In this document: positions 33,549 to 43,014 of the stretch, piece after piece
Layout: the number at the start of each line of letters is the position of its first letter
Position numbering within the stretch: position 1 is the first letter of the stretch
Notes under the pieces: generated by a model
The model's database searches: none
What the model saw: only the letters and a program-made list of their open reading frames with translations
What the model was told of the DNA's origin: nothing
Made by a program: the position numbers and the translations under genes
NCBI RefSeq assembly: GCF_000003815.2
Contig: NC_049989.1
Span: 9,723,348 to 9,766,361 of the forward strand
DNA from: Branchiostoma floridae
Taxonomy: Eukaryota > Chordata > Leptocardii > Amphioxiformes > Branchiostomatidae
Direction: 5' to 3'
DNA length: 43,014 nt

Positions 33549-36500
33549 TCATGCCCCATCCGGATACTCTCCGACTTTAAAGATAAACTTTGCGGAGGTT
33601 GAGCCGAGGTTGTTCTCCACCGTCAGGGTGTAGGTGTTGGAAGCGGTGACTTTCGGTGCGACTCCCGCCTTCTGTGAGATGGCCCCCGTCGCCGTGTCCA
33701 GCTCCATGAAGCCCGGCAGGTCTGGCCTGATGTTCCACTTCCTGGGGTCGCTGCCGGGGTTCAGGAGAGTCGGTGAGAACTTCTGGTCCATCTGGAAGTC
33801 GAAGAGAGTGATGTCATCCATCCTGAGACCGACAGGCTTCGTGGAGCACATGGACACACCCCAGGACTTCTGCTCTGACTCCGACACTTCAGCAACGTCA
33901 CCGGATCCTCCCAGGTAGAACTTCTTATCCTGCGCCTTGAACAGGGACTGGCTGTAGAATTTGAAGTTGGCCGACTTCAGGTGCCCGTCTCCATCTCGCT
34001 GGACTGACCCTTGACACTCGGCGACCCACTGCTGCTGGCTGGCCGAATCTCCGGTCAGCTGGTCTGCTCCGGACAACTGACCTTGTCCATCAACTGTAAG
34101 GTACTTGGTCACGATTGCCGTGTTGTCGTCGTTAGGTAAGTTGGCGATGAACTTGGCTCTACCGTACGAGTCGGTGGTCATGTAGAAGACGGTGTCTGGA
34201 CCATTGGTTGCTTGGGTGAGAGTCAGGGACCCGTCTGCGTTGAACTGTAGGTACTTATTGGGCGACCCGTTAAGCTGGAGGCTGATTCCCTCCTTCTCTA
34301 GTTCTCCGTTTGGCTGGTAGCTCTGGAAGCTGTCGATGTCTGCTCCATGCGGCATGTACAGGCCTGCGTCGTTGGCCTGCTTCTTCGCGAAGTCCTCCAG
34401 CGGAGACGGGGTTTTCTTGTGCAGCTCCACGATGAGCAGGACCACCCCGACCAGAGCAGCCGCCACCGCCAGCGCACCCAGGCAGGAGCAGATCGCCGCG
34501 CACTCCACTCCTGCGATCTCAGCTCCCTCGGGGATTAGCCAGGCCCCAAACGTCGAGCAGATCTGGAGGGTAGACGCCACGACTCCCATGGCATTTCCTG
34601 CTTTCTCCAGACCCGTTGTCGATTTACTGAGAGAAATGGCTCCAAAAACGAGACCCAAAACCGCCAAAGAAGCACCGAAACGGGTTGCCATGAATTCGTC
34701 AAGGTTTTTGCCTAACAGAGTTTCCACTAAGGCCATGTCCTCTTCGCCCGCCACTACAGCCTCTTCAGCGGCCGCGTCGACTCCAATCTCTATGTCGCCT
34801 CCTTTCTTCTCTAGGATCCACTTGCTAAAGCCGTTCGATGCGCGAGTGATGGACTCCTGACAGTCGCCTTCGAACGCGATCTTTGCCACGTTCTTGTACT
34901 CCATTGCTTCCGTCCCCCAGATCTCGTACAAGCTGACCCCTCGCTTAACCAACCCTGCTGCCACGCCAGTGAACACCAGGACACCATCGCTGATGACCTG
35001 CGCCTTCTTCGCTCCATCCAGAGACTTCCAGTTCTTGACTCCGAAGTAGAACAACATGATACCTCCACAGATCGCTGCACTGGCCACAAGTTTACCTAGC
35101 AGGTACAGGGAGCCTTTTGCGTACTCGTTATCAACATAGGTCATCAGCTTTGTGAAGTTGTAGTCTCCTGTGAATTGCGAAGCCATCTTTTGCAGCTGAG
35201 ATATGAGATCCTCCAGATTTTTCTGATTCAATTTCTCTTGGATCTCTTTAGCGGCTTCTTGCATCTTTGGATCTGTGCTGTCGATGTACTTCTCCTCGAA
35301 CCCTTTCAGGATGTCCTGTACTGCGTACTGGTAGTTGGTCATGTCACCGCTGAAGTCGAGCAATTGGGGGAGGATGTTCGTCAGTTGGAAGATCTGGATG
35401 ATCTTAACGTACTGTTCCTGAAACGTGGCGCTGCTGTCCAAGATGCCGAGAATGGCGCAGTTCTGCTGGATCTGCCTGGAGAACGCTGATCCGTCCAGTG
35501 ACGCGGCTCCCCCGACGGAGAGCATCTGAAGCATCTGAAGAGAAGACGGCTGGGCGATGTCACGGAAGAACCAATAGGCCCAGTACTTCCCTTGCTTTCC
35601 TAACGTAGTCAGACTTTCTATGATAGCCAACATAGAGGCTTGGTTAGTGGGATCTTCGACGCTGGATTCGATTTCTTCTATCCAAGAGCTTTTGTCCTGT
35701 TCGATGTAAGATGCGTACTTGGCCCTGTTTTGCATCTGGTCCACCAGAAAATCTCCCATCCTCGGCATGTCCCGCAGCCAGTGGTTTTTGTACAGCTCTG
35801 GAGACTGGGCATTGAAAACGCTTGCTGTTGATGTCTCCGTCTTCAGCCACTTCTTAGCTCGAATGGCGTTGAGTTTCCCGGAGTACTCGTCATTTGTCCA
35901 CACGTTAGGAAGTGCCTGGACAAGATAGGCAACACTCAGGGTCTTGTACCAATCCTTGGCAACACCGTCGTCACCGTTCTCTATCTGTTCGTCGGACGGA
36001 CTACCATTGGTGTCGGCGATTTGCTTGATTGATGGGTCCAGGTCGGGAGCATTGTTCATCCCCATGTACTTTTTACGGAGGTCTCCATCCATGTAGTACT
36101 GTAGGATTGTGTAGAAATCCGCCATAGACTTCTGCTGGATAGCGTCATACCACCTGCCACTGTCATCCTTCTTGAACTGGGACATGTTGATAAGTTCTTG
36201 GCCATTAAGATGTAGAGGTGCTGGCGCGCCAAGAGATAGTTCCTCAGCTTCATGGACATACGCCTTAACAGCGTACACTTCTCCCGCTGCTGCGTCCAGT
36301 GCCTTGGTGAGTATTGCGCCAGAAAACTCGGACGCTTCAGCGTTGAAAGTAAACTGAAGCAGGTACGGGAAAACGTGTTTGTCGTCATCTCGGGGGTTAT
36401 CGGGAACAGACACTGTGTCGTTCTCGTGCTGAAACACCGCCTGGAACTCAGGGGTGAGGACGAAGGAGAAGTCTCCCTCCGCAGGGTTGTACGTCACGCT

Positions 36501-39495
36501 CGTCTGCAGGTCTTCGAAATTGATGTTAACTTTGTAGGTCTTCTGTCCGATGAAGAACTGCTCCTCTAGGCCATACGTAAAGCTTATGACGTCATCATCC
36601 CACGTGGCGTGTGTCCACTTGTCGGTAGTGTCATCCCACATCAGCTTGAGTGCCGACCCTTCTTGTTTCACGTACGCCCCGGCGTTACTTGAAAGACAAC
36701 ACCTGTAGGTAACTGGTCGCAGTGTTGCCATGACGGAGAAGGACGTTAGACCGCGGCTCACGGTCCCGTACCCGCGTGTGCTCTCTTCGTGGGGAAAGGC
36801 AATATGGCCGGCATGCTCTCCATCGTTCCACATCAGCTTGTTGGCGGATTTATCCCAATTCCATGTGCTCATGACGTCTTGGCCTATCTTCAGCTGCTGC
36901 ATGCCAGCCGAAGTTTTCTTGAGGGTGATGGTGTCAGGTGCGGACGGTGGTGTTTTGTCAGCGCTATGCTGGGACAGCACTTTGACATCGTAGACGCGAT
37001 GTCGTGTGTTCATTAAGCTGACCATGTTGTCCACAGTCTGTAAAGCAAGTAAGAGGAATTTCATTAATCAATGACTGGCAGTACTTAATTACATGTCAAC
37101 AAATCAATTGGTTCATTCTATAATCATCTAACATCTATCTAGTAAATAAATGAGTGATTTAAATATCCAAACGACTTTTGTAAGAAACATTGCTATGTTA
37201 TAATTGTGGCAACCTCGAGCTCCACGTTGGCCGTTACTGTGCCCGAAAGCAATCTGCAAGAATTACGTTCCAGCGCACTATAGGATCTTCCCAAATGACA
37301 CAAGAACCAGGCCTTGGAAAAACAAATGAAGACAATGTAGGATCACGCCTTGGAAAAACAAATCAAGTAGATGTAGGGCCACGCCTTGGACTCATCAAAG
37401 ACTCGTATCTCTCAACCCGTTGTAAAAACAAGACCTAGCGGCATTGAATGAATAAACTTTATTGCACGACATTTGTACTATACACTGTACAATGTTCGGC
37501 AACAGTGATAAGTCAATTTGTACAGTAATACTCGTGTCTGTCTATGATTACAGGAATATGGACGTAAATGGCGTACTGACATACTGTGATATACATTGTG
37601 ATTGGCAAATCCCAACGAGAAAAGACAATACATGCAGAAAACTCCTGTGAACAAAACCACTAAACAAAATGTAAACAATTGCTTGGTATATAACAGTTCC
37701 TCTTGAATAAAGAGGCCCCGAAAAGAAAAAACTGGCATGGTAGATGCAGTGAACAGTCTTATAAGCTCATTAAGTTAAAGATACAGACACCTTATGGCTT
37801 ATAGGTGGCGTCCGACTTCGTTTCCATACCCCCTTGGGAACACCTTTGCACAACCACTACAGTAGGTAGCAAGTCTTCAATAGATAAACCCGGTCGGGGT
37901 TTAAACCTACAATATCTCGATACGCAAAGCTCCTAAATCTACTAAAAAGAGCTGCTACGAATCATATATGGGATTTCAAAGTGATATGCTAGCTTTTTTG
38001 GTCCATTGATACTCCTATCATACTAGTAGGCATTCTTCCATCTTTGCAGATTATGTATATCATACTATATCTATTAATAAAGTGAACATACCGTCGGCTG
38101 CGACTTCTCAGCTGTCTCCTTTTTCGTCGCCTTGGGTTCAGGTTTGGGTTTGGGTTTGTCCTCCCTAGGTTTTTCTTCCAGTTCATCCGGTACCGGTGTC
38201 GGTGTTGGTGTTGGTGTTGGTGTTGGTATTGGTGTTGGTGTTGGTATAGGTGTCTGTTGATGAACATCTTGACAAACTTCGTCAATGTAGATAGGACTAC
38301 CTTTTGCTCCTGCCGAGTTTCCCATGTTGATACAAGTGAACTTCTTGAGTTTTCTAAGATCGACGCAATTGAAGGTCTGAAACAACAAGGGGTTGTAGTC
38401 AGTTAGACTGTAAATTTAAAAAGAAGTAACATTAGTAACTAGTAAAGAAATGTCCGTCACGAATATCAAGAAAAATGAGAAAATCATCACTTAAATAGAA
38501 ATATACAATGTGCTTTAAAACATTCTTAAAGTATCAAAATATCATCCATAATAGTTCCAATAGAAATTCATTAGATATGCAGTTAACTTAAAGGTCTGGT
38601 GATGTTACAGTAATTACTACCACAACGTTAATGGCAACGTTTATTAAGCTCATAGCCTAGCATACGTATCGAGAGCTACTATTATATGATAGCTACAAAG
38701 TGTTTTTCGTCCCCTCCGGAAATATTTACGGAGAGCTAGTACGACAGAATTGAACACCCAGCGACTATAAAAGGTTTGATACCAGGCTAATAAGAAACGC
38801 TTATCCTATGTCAAATGTGATCTGGTATTAAAATGCGCAAGGATTCCGATGTCCACACTGTTATTACCTACACTAGAACGCTAAGATAACTCAATTTGTA
38901 CGCTAAGATAACTCAATGTGTCACTCAAGTACTCATCCAAAGAGCTTAATGCAACAGCAATCGTAAGGACCAGTTCACACGAGTGCGTATAGTCCATTCC
39001 GTATGAATTACGTATCGAATTTTTTTTGGTTTAGGTATTTTTTTATGTGAATAACTTTTTACTTTGACTCACCATTGTGTATCCTGGTTTTCGAATGGGA
39101 AAAAAACTGAATTCCTTCAGCCTCAAACTACCTAGTAAGCCAATTTTTATCCGGCCTTTGCTATACAATGTATTTTCAAAACACACTTTCTTTAGTCAAC
39201 AAATCCCTCTAAAAGTCAAACATTGGACCCAGATATATATGAAGAACTTTATTGCACGACAATTGTACATGGTACAAAGTATGGCAACAACTATCACATA
39301 AAGTACAAAATAGATGTATAGCATAAAGCTTAACATATATAAGTTACATCTAGAACTGATAAAACTTCTTTAAAAATTTATCCCAGACTTCTAGAGATGG
39401 AATAAAGCATACACATAAGTTTGCCTTACCTGGTACGTCTTGAGTGTGAGCGTTCCGATGAACTCGTCAAGATTGTACAGTCCAAGACAGACACC
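33549..39495 (-). CDS. Unrecognised large protein with Pro-Thr linker, hydrophobic segments and Ig-like C-terminus
   Basis: Exons 39495-39430, 38376-38092 and 37037-33549 join in phase 0 to at least 1279 residues; a further 5' exon with the start codon is probably missing. The first two exons give a short Cys-containing segment (GVCLGLYNLDEF, TFNCVDLRKLKKFTC, IYIDEVCQ), then a (PT)n linker and a Lys/Pro/Glu-rich stretch. The 3489-base exon encodes a region with a repeated LMWNDG/LMWDDT motif, a long helical middle and three hydrophobic stretches (about 35100-35040, 34690-34640 and 34500-34420). A beta-trefoil-like segment (NKYLQFNADGSLTLTQ) follows, then a C-terminal Ig/cadherin-like domain (PGFMELDTATGAIS, YTLTVENNLGSTSA). 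I recognise no overall family. The big exon is visibly GC-richer than the flanks. An ATG at 37064 would be inside the intron and is not used in this model. Confidence 0.8.
37190..37436 (+). pseudogene. Retroelement-like remnant with zinc-knuckle-like motif
   Basis: Antisense in the intron of the large-exon gene, a short frame begins CYNCGNLELHVGRYCARK, close to a CCHC zinc knuckle (CX2CX5HX4C, one residue longer than the classical spacing). A 36-base repeat encoding RLGKTN then follows, about 2.5 copies (37312-37395). It is possibly a gag-type fragment; there is no reverse transcriptase nearby. Confidence 0.35.
37443..37510 (-). repeat. Retroposon 3'-tail copy A
   Basis: The stretch aaactttattgcacgacatt recurs at 39243 as gaactttattgcacgacaat, each followed by ttgtac and a ggcaaca word. 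Read on the minus strand it ends gtgcaataaag, like the 3' end of a non-LTR element. Copy B is 39238-39296. Confidence 0.5.
38195..38254. repeat. 6-bp coding minisatellite (Pro-Thr linker)
   Basis: About ten units of ggtgtt/ggtatt (aacacc on the gene strand) encode alternating Pro-Thr with two Pro-Ile interruptions in the second exon of the large-exon gene. A length-variable linker is likely. Confidence 0.85.
39238..39296 (-). repeat. Retroposon 3'-tail copy B
   Basis: It matches 37443-37510 (ctttattgcacgaca, then ttgtac and a ggcaaca word). Both copies lie in introns of the large-exon gene in the same orientation. Confidence 0.5.
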
Positions 39496-40030
39496 CTGAA
39501 ATGATGTCCACGCCTTTTCTCCGTCTTTTTAATCATATGCAGTTTTCAGATGTTAAAATGGCACCGAATAAACATTCTCTGGAGAGTTACAACAAAATAC
39601 CTTAGGCCTTGGGAGAAAATGTAACAATAGACGAGTTGTCTGTTTTTTTCGACACACCCTGTGCAAGTAATCACCTATACTCTGATTTAATTTATTCAAA
39701 TCTGTGAGAAGAGAAGTTTTATACATTATCTTGGACTTGTTAAGATTTGTGATTAAACTAGAATAAACAAGGCTATGAAAGAAAATTGTGGGAATGTCTA
39801 GGCAACCCTTACGCATGGTAAATTAGTCATACACGTGTATATACAGACCCTGACCTCTCATTGCAAATATTGTTGTCGATGATATGATGTTATATACTCC
39901 ATTCTAGATGATATGTAAGTTATCCTACACCATGTACATACAAATGTTCTTTTTTTGCCGGGGCGCCGAAGGCGCCCGGCTTTGTGCCCGGTTTAATGGT
40001 TCGTCCTTGGATGGGTCTGCTATGGTCGCA

Positions 40031-40146
40031 AAATGTACCGTGCGTTTTTACGACAATTCTCAGCCCTTCTCAGCCCTTCAAATAAACGCAATGTACCGTG
40101 CGTTTTTACGACAATTCTCAGCCCTTCTTAGCCCTTCAAATAAACG
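40031..40146. repeat. 58-bp tandem duplication
   Basis: Two nearly identical units start aatgtaccgtgcgtttttac and end cttcaaataaacg. They follow a GC-rich hairpin at 39958-39980 (ggcgcc gaa ggcgcc). The function is unknown. Confidence 0.8.
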
Positions 40147-40318
40147 TTGTAAGAATACTGTTTATCCATGACCTCTACTCGTACAGAAAACATTGCAGCG
40201 CTCATTAGCAAAGTCTAGGAAAGGAAAATGTTTCTTGATTTGCAGTAAAACACTGGTCATGTAACATTTGAGGAGTTGTCGTTAAATCGCACGGTTCATT
40301 TTGCGATAGCGTTGACGG

Positions 40319-40543
40319 GTCCGGGTATTTAGCGGAATAACCCGGAATAACCCGGAATAACCCGGAATAACCTTAATAAAGGATGAAAGCTACCGAAATA
40401 CAGTGTGCTTTGATAAGTTAAGATCGCAGAATGCAATATTTTGGCATAAAATAATGTATATATGGCCATGGGAACAAGAAATATTACGGTTATTCCGGGT
40501 TATTCCGGGTCATTTCGGGTTATTCCGGTAAATACCCTCACGG
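40319..40543. mobile_element. Foldback element with ~50-bp TIRs made of 11-bp repeats
   Basis: The left arm is gggtatttagcgg plus about four cggaataaccc units. The right arm is the reverse complement (gggttattccg units, then aaataccc). The element is flanked by the direct repeat gcgttgacgg (40309-40318 and 40544-40553), which could be a 10-bp target duplication. There is no coding content. Confidence 0.75.
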
Positions 40544-40674
40544 GCGTTGACGGTGCGGAGGAGGTGAGATTTTTATCGTACAGAAATTGGTACAGTTTGT
40601 AAAGTTATCTTTCTGGAATTCGGATGTATTAAAATATAACATTACATTCTAAGGCGTAGTGTCATGTGAGTAAA

Positions 40675-40932
40675 ATGAGCACGACATTTGACGAAAGATT
40701 TTGTGGAGGGTATACAGTCAAGTTTATTGTGCAACGATTGGAACAGTTTACGTGCGGGTGGGAGGGGGGCGTGCGTCTATATATGCAGCTGCAGGAGGTC
40801 CTGCAGGACATTTTCGATCGTAAGAGTAACGTACAATTTGAAAAGATAGTGATCATGAATTCGGACACATTGAAACATATTTCCAAGGAACGGTATATAG
40901 TTTTTTTAGTAAAACCAGTGTGTGGGGATTGA
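40675..40932 (+). other. Small open frame with a decayed downstream copy
   Basis: A frame from ATG (40675) to TGA encodes 85 residues, including LYMQLQEVLQDIFDRK and SDTLKHISKERY. A diverged copy of its second half lies at about 40985-41085 (catttt.gat.gtaa...cgtaca..ttgaaaag; acatt.aaacata.atttcca) but is broken by stops. It could be an exon related to the element that starts at 41790. No family is recognised. Confidence 0.3.
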
Positions 40933-41436
40933 CGAGAATTTAGATAGTTTAATGGTGCACTGTGCTTGAGCCGATGCGAGGCATTATGCAGGGCATTTTT
41001 GATTGTAAAAATATCGTACAAGTTGAAAAGATGGATCGGATTCTAATACATTAAAACATACATTTCCAAAGAATAGTAGAAAACAACGGATTGTAGCTAA
41101 CTGTTAAACAATCAGCAAAGCAGTTGGCAAGATGTCACACCTGAACTTTTGTAGATTTTTGCTTTTTGTTGGTACTAGTAAGATGTTATGTGATCAAGAC
41201 AATATTTTCTTTCTGTTTCAGTGACGCCTTAGACTGTTCTCTGCTATATATACAAGTGACACAGTAATATACAGAAACTTACAGCTAGCAAAAGTCTGTA
41301 CTCAATAAGATTTTACACAGTACACATTTATACTTCTTCTGCTGAAATCTACGCATTACATTTTGCATCCAACCAAAGAGGTTTGAAAGAGAGTCCTTGA
41401 TCCAACCAAATTAGACCTTGAGACCTATTAACAGAT

Positions 41437-41753
41437 CATTGATCACTGTGCATTTTGCACATACCAGACTCAATCGTGCCACTGAGCACTGCATTTTGCA
41501 CACACCAGACCAATTGTGCCACTGAGCACTGTGCATTTTGCACACACCAGACCTATCGTGCCATTGAGCACTGTGCATTTTGCACACACCAGACCTATCG
41601 TGCCATTGAGCACTGTGCATTTTGCACACACCAGACCAATCGTGCCATTGAGCACTGTGCATTTTGCACACACCAGACCAATCGTGCCATTGAGCACTGT
41701 GCATTTTGCACACACCAGACTCAATCGTGCCACTGAGCACTGTGCATTGTGCA
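41437..41753. repeat. 42-bp minisatellite, ~7.5 units
   Basis: Units of 42 bases contain gagcactgtgcattttgcac and acaccagacc. The period is a multiple of three, so several frames stay open through it, but no start or homology supports translation. Each unit has a small inverted repeat (gtgcattttgcac). It ends 37 bases before the reading frame at 41790. Confidence 0.9.
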
Positions 41754-41789
41754 AATAAAGTCAAGCAAAGAACACATATATTGTGAACA

Positions 41790-43014
41790 ATGTGTGAATC
41801 TATTTTATCGGGAAAATACCACCAAGGTGACATCATTTTCAGTGGAGATAATAGAGGCAAACAATGCACTGCAAATGCTTTAATGGCAGTTGTTAACCAC
41901 AGTACTTGCAGACAAGCAATTACCTGGACAAGTACAGACCTTGATGGTGTACTTTTTCAAGGAGATGCACTATACACCTACATAAAACCATCACTAAGAT
42001 CTGGTGTGGAGTTCCTCTCCGTTGATGATATTCCAGACTATTTGCAACTTTACAACAATACTGTACGTGTATCAATAAAAGAGTCTTACACTGGAGACAT
42101 ATTTGCCACAGAAGCAGTCTATCCTTATTACACCTTAAAGAAAGCCCTAGAAGCAGCATTTGCTGAATCCAACACTTGTCTTTTCATAACAGCACATGGA
42201 ATAACTGGTTCAACAGTAGCATTGTTGCACGCTGATAACAAGTATTTTGTTTATGACTCACATGCCAGAAGTCCCATAACAGCATTGCCAGATAGCCATG
42301 GCACTTCTACTTTAAGCATGCACAGTTCAAACAGCAATCTAGTTTCATTCTTGCAACAACTTAACTGGAACACAACATGCAATTTTGAGGTTGTCCCAGT
42401 ACAAGCAGAAAATGTTTTCTTATCAGTTGAACCTACTGGTATACACATTATCAATCTGACTAGCAATGTTTCTTCTATGATTGAGTCAGAAAACTGCTTT
42501 CAAGTTCAACAACAACACACATACACCTTGGTTAAACCAGAGTTTGTATCTACGAAAGAGAACCTACAACAACCAAACACAGCATTTCCATTTGCACCAC
42601 ATTGTAACCAAAGTACTGGGAAAAACATTGTGCCATGCACCACAAGCAAACATCCAAGTGCTATGCCAGAGAACAGGAATGAAGGCCTCTTGAATCAATT
42701 AGTAATGTCACCAAATGCAGCATCAAATTTAAATGATAAAAAAGTGCAAGGTCTTGCAATCCAAAGCGCAATATGCAAGGACAAACAAGAAAAACAAACC
42801 TATCAACAGAAGACAGAGAGTCTTGCAGAACAAAGAACATCATACAAAGCAAAGAAAGCAAATGAGACCTGTGAGCAAAAAGCAGCACAGCAAAGAGCAT
42901 CATATAAAGCAAAACGAGCAAATGAGACCCCTGAGGAAAAAGATGAAAGACTTGCAAAACGAAGAACATCATACAAAGCAAAACAAGCAAATGAGACCCG
43001 TGAGCAAAAAGAGA
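41790..43014 (+). CDS. Helitron-type transposon protein, N-terminal part (cysteine protease plus STPR), runs off window
   Basis: An uninterrupted frame of 408 codons runs from ATG at 41790 (in-frame TGA six bases upstream) to the window end. Residues about 12-190 look like an OTU/C76-type cysteine protease: GDNRGKQCTANAL with candidate nucleophile Cys26, and YFVYDSHARS with candidate Asp156/His158. A polar linker follows. From about residue 345 there are 23-residue repeats (RTSYKAKKANET, RASYKAKRANETPEEKDERL, RTSYKAKQANETREQKE), the STPR pattern known from FMBP-1-type proteins and from the N-terminal region of animal Helitron proteins. The Rep and helicase domains would lie beyond the window. 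Assignment to a Helitron is inferred from this layout. No Helitron terminus was identified. Confidence 0.75.
   Translation, partial: MCESILSGKYHQGDIIFSGDNRGKQCTANALMAVVNHSTCRQAITWTSTDLDGVLFQGDALYTYIKPSLRSGVEFLSVDDIPDYLQLYNNTVRVSIKESYTGDIFATEAVYPYYTLKKALEAAFAESNTCLFITAHGITGSTVALLHADNKYFVYDSHARSPITALPDSHGTSTLSMHSSNSNLVSFLQQLNWNTTCNFEVVPVQAENVFLSVEPTGIHIINLTSNVSSMIESENCFQVQQQHTYTLVKPEFVSTKENLQQPNTAFPFAPHCNQSTGKNIVPCTTSKHPSAMPENRNEGLLNQLVMSPNAASNLNDKKVQGLAIQSAICKDKQEKQTYQQKTESLAEQRTSYKAKKANETCEQKAAQQRASYKAKRANETPEEKDERLAKRRTSYKAKQANETREQKE

Noticed and set aside
37038-37064. ATG at 37064 as start of the large-exon gene (MKFLLLALQ, signal-peptide-like)
   Set aside because: The segment ends in a strong acceptor (ttgctttacag) and the upstream exon joins in phase 0, so it is more likely the 3' end of an intron.
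39553-39816. 87-codon minus-strand frame as a 5' exon of the large-exon gene or a retrotransposon fragment
   Set aside because: No signal peptide, no acceptor/donor in the right phase and no recognisable reverse-transcriptase motif.
41455-41869. Long frames through the 42-bp minisatellite on both strands
   Set aside because: They stay open only because the repeat length is a multiple of three; the repeated peptides have no family resemblance.

Overview
This looks like nuclear DNA of a ciliated marine invertebrate chordate, most likely a lancelet (Branchiostoma). That is an inference. It rests on GT/AG-spliced genes of conserved animal families (DDX52, MRPL16, IFT22), on AT-rich introns loaded with short TA-flanked MITEs and tRNA-derived SINEs, and on a Helitron-type reading frame at the right edge. 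Four assembly gaps (N runs) are present, three of them exactly 100 N.

Layout. (1) 575-18137, minus strand: a complete 15-exon DEAD-box RNA helicase gene, DDX52/ROK1 family. All exon phases join, giving 698 residues. Its introns hold at least four MITEs, SINE fragments, a large hairpin beside a 485-N gap and a partial duplication of exon 4. (2) 18138-23015: a short DDX52 promoter region, then a tandem array of 981-bp units (about 4.4 copies). Each unit carries an RFX X-box-like palindrome and ends in the same 11 bases that hold the MRPL16 start codon. (3) 23005-25943, plus strand: mitochondrial ribosomal protein L16 in four exons (248 residues), head-to-head with DDX52 across the array. (4) 26986-29682, minus strand: IFT22/RABL5, the small GTPase-like subunit of IFT-B, in six coding exons (185 residues), convergent with MRPL16. 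An upstream in-frame exon at 31636-31675 could add a basic N-terminal extension. (5) 33549-39495, minus strand: an unrecognised gene with one 3.5-kb exon that is visibly GC-richer than its surroundings and two small 5' exons. It encodes hydrophobic segments, a probable beta-trefoil-like stretch, an Ig-like C-terminus and a Pro-Thr linker. (6) 39.5-43.0 kb, plus strand: repeat-rich DNA with a foldback element, a 42-bp minisatellite and the start of a long frame running off the window. That frame has a cysteine-protease-like domain followed by 23-residue STPR repeats, the N-terminal layout of some animal Helitron proteins.

The three recognised genes are housekeeping or ciliary (rRNA processing, mitochondrial translation, intraflagellar transport) and do not form one pathway. 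The accessory interest lies in the tandem array between DDX52 and MRPL16, the unrecognised large-exon gene and the mobile element at the right edge.
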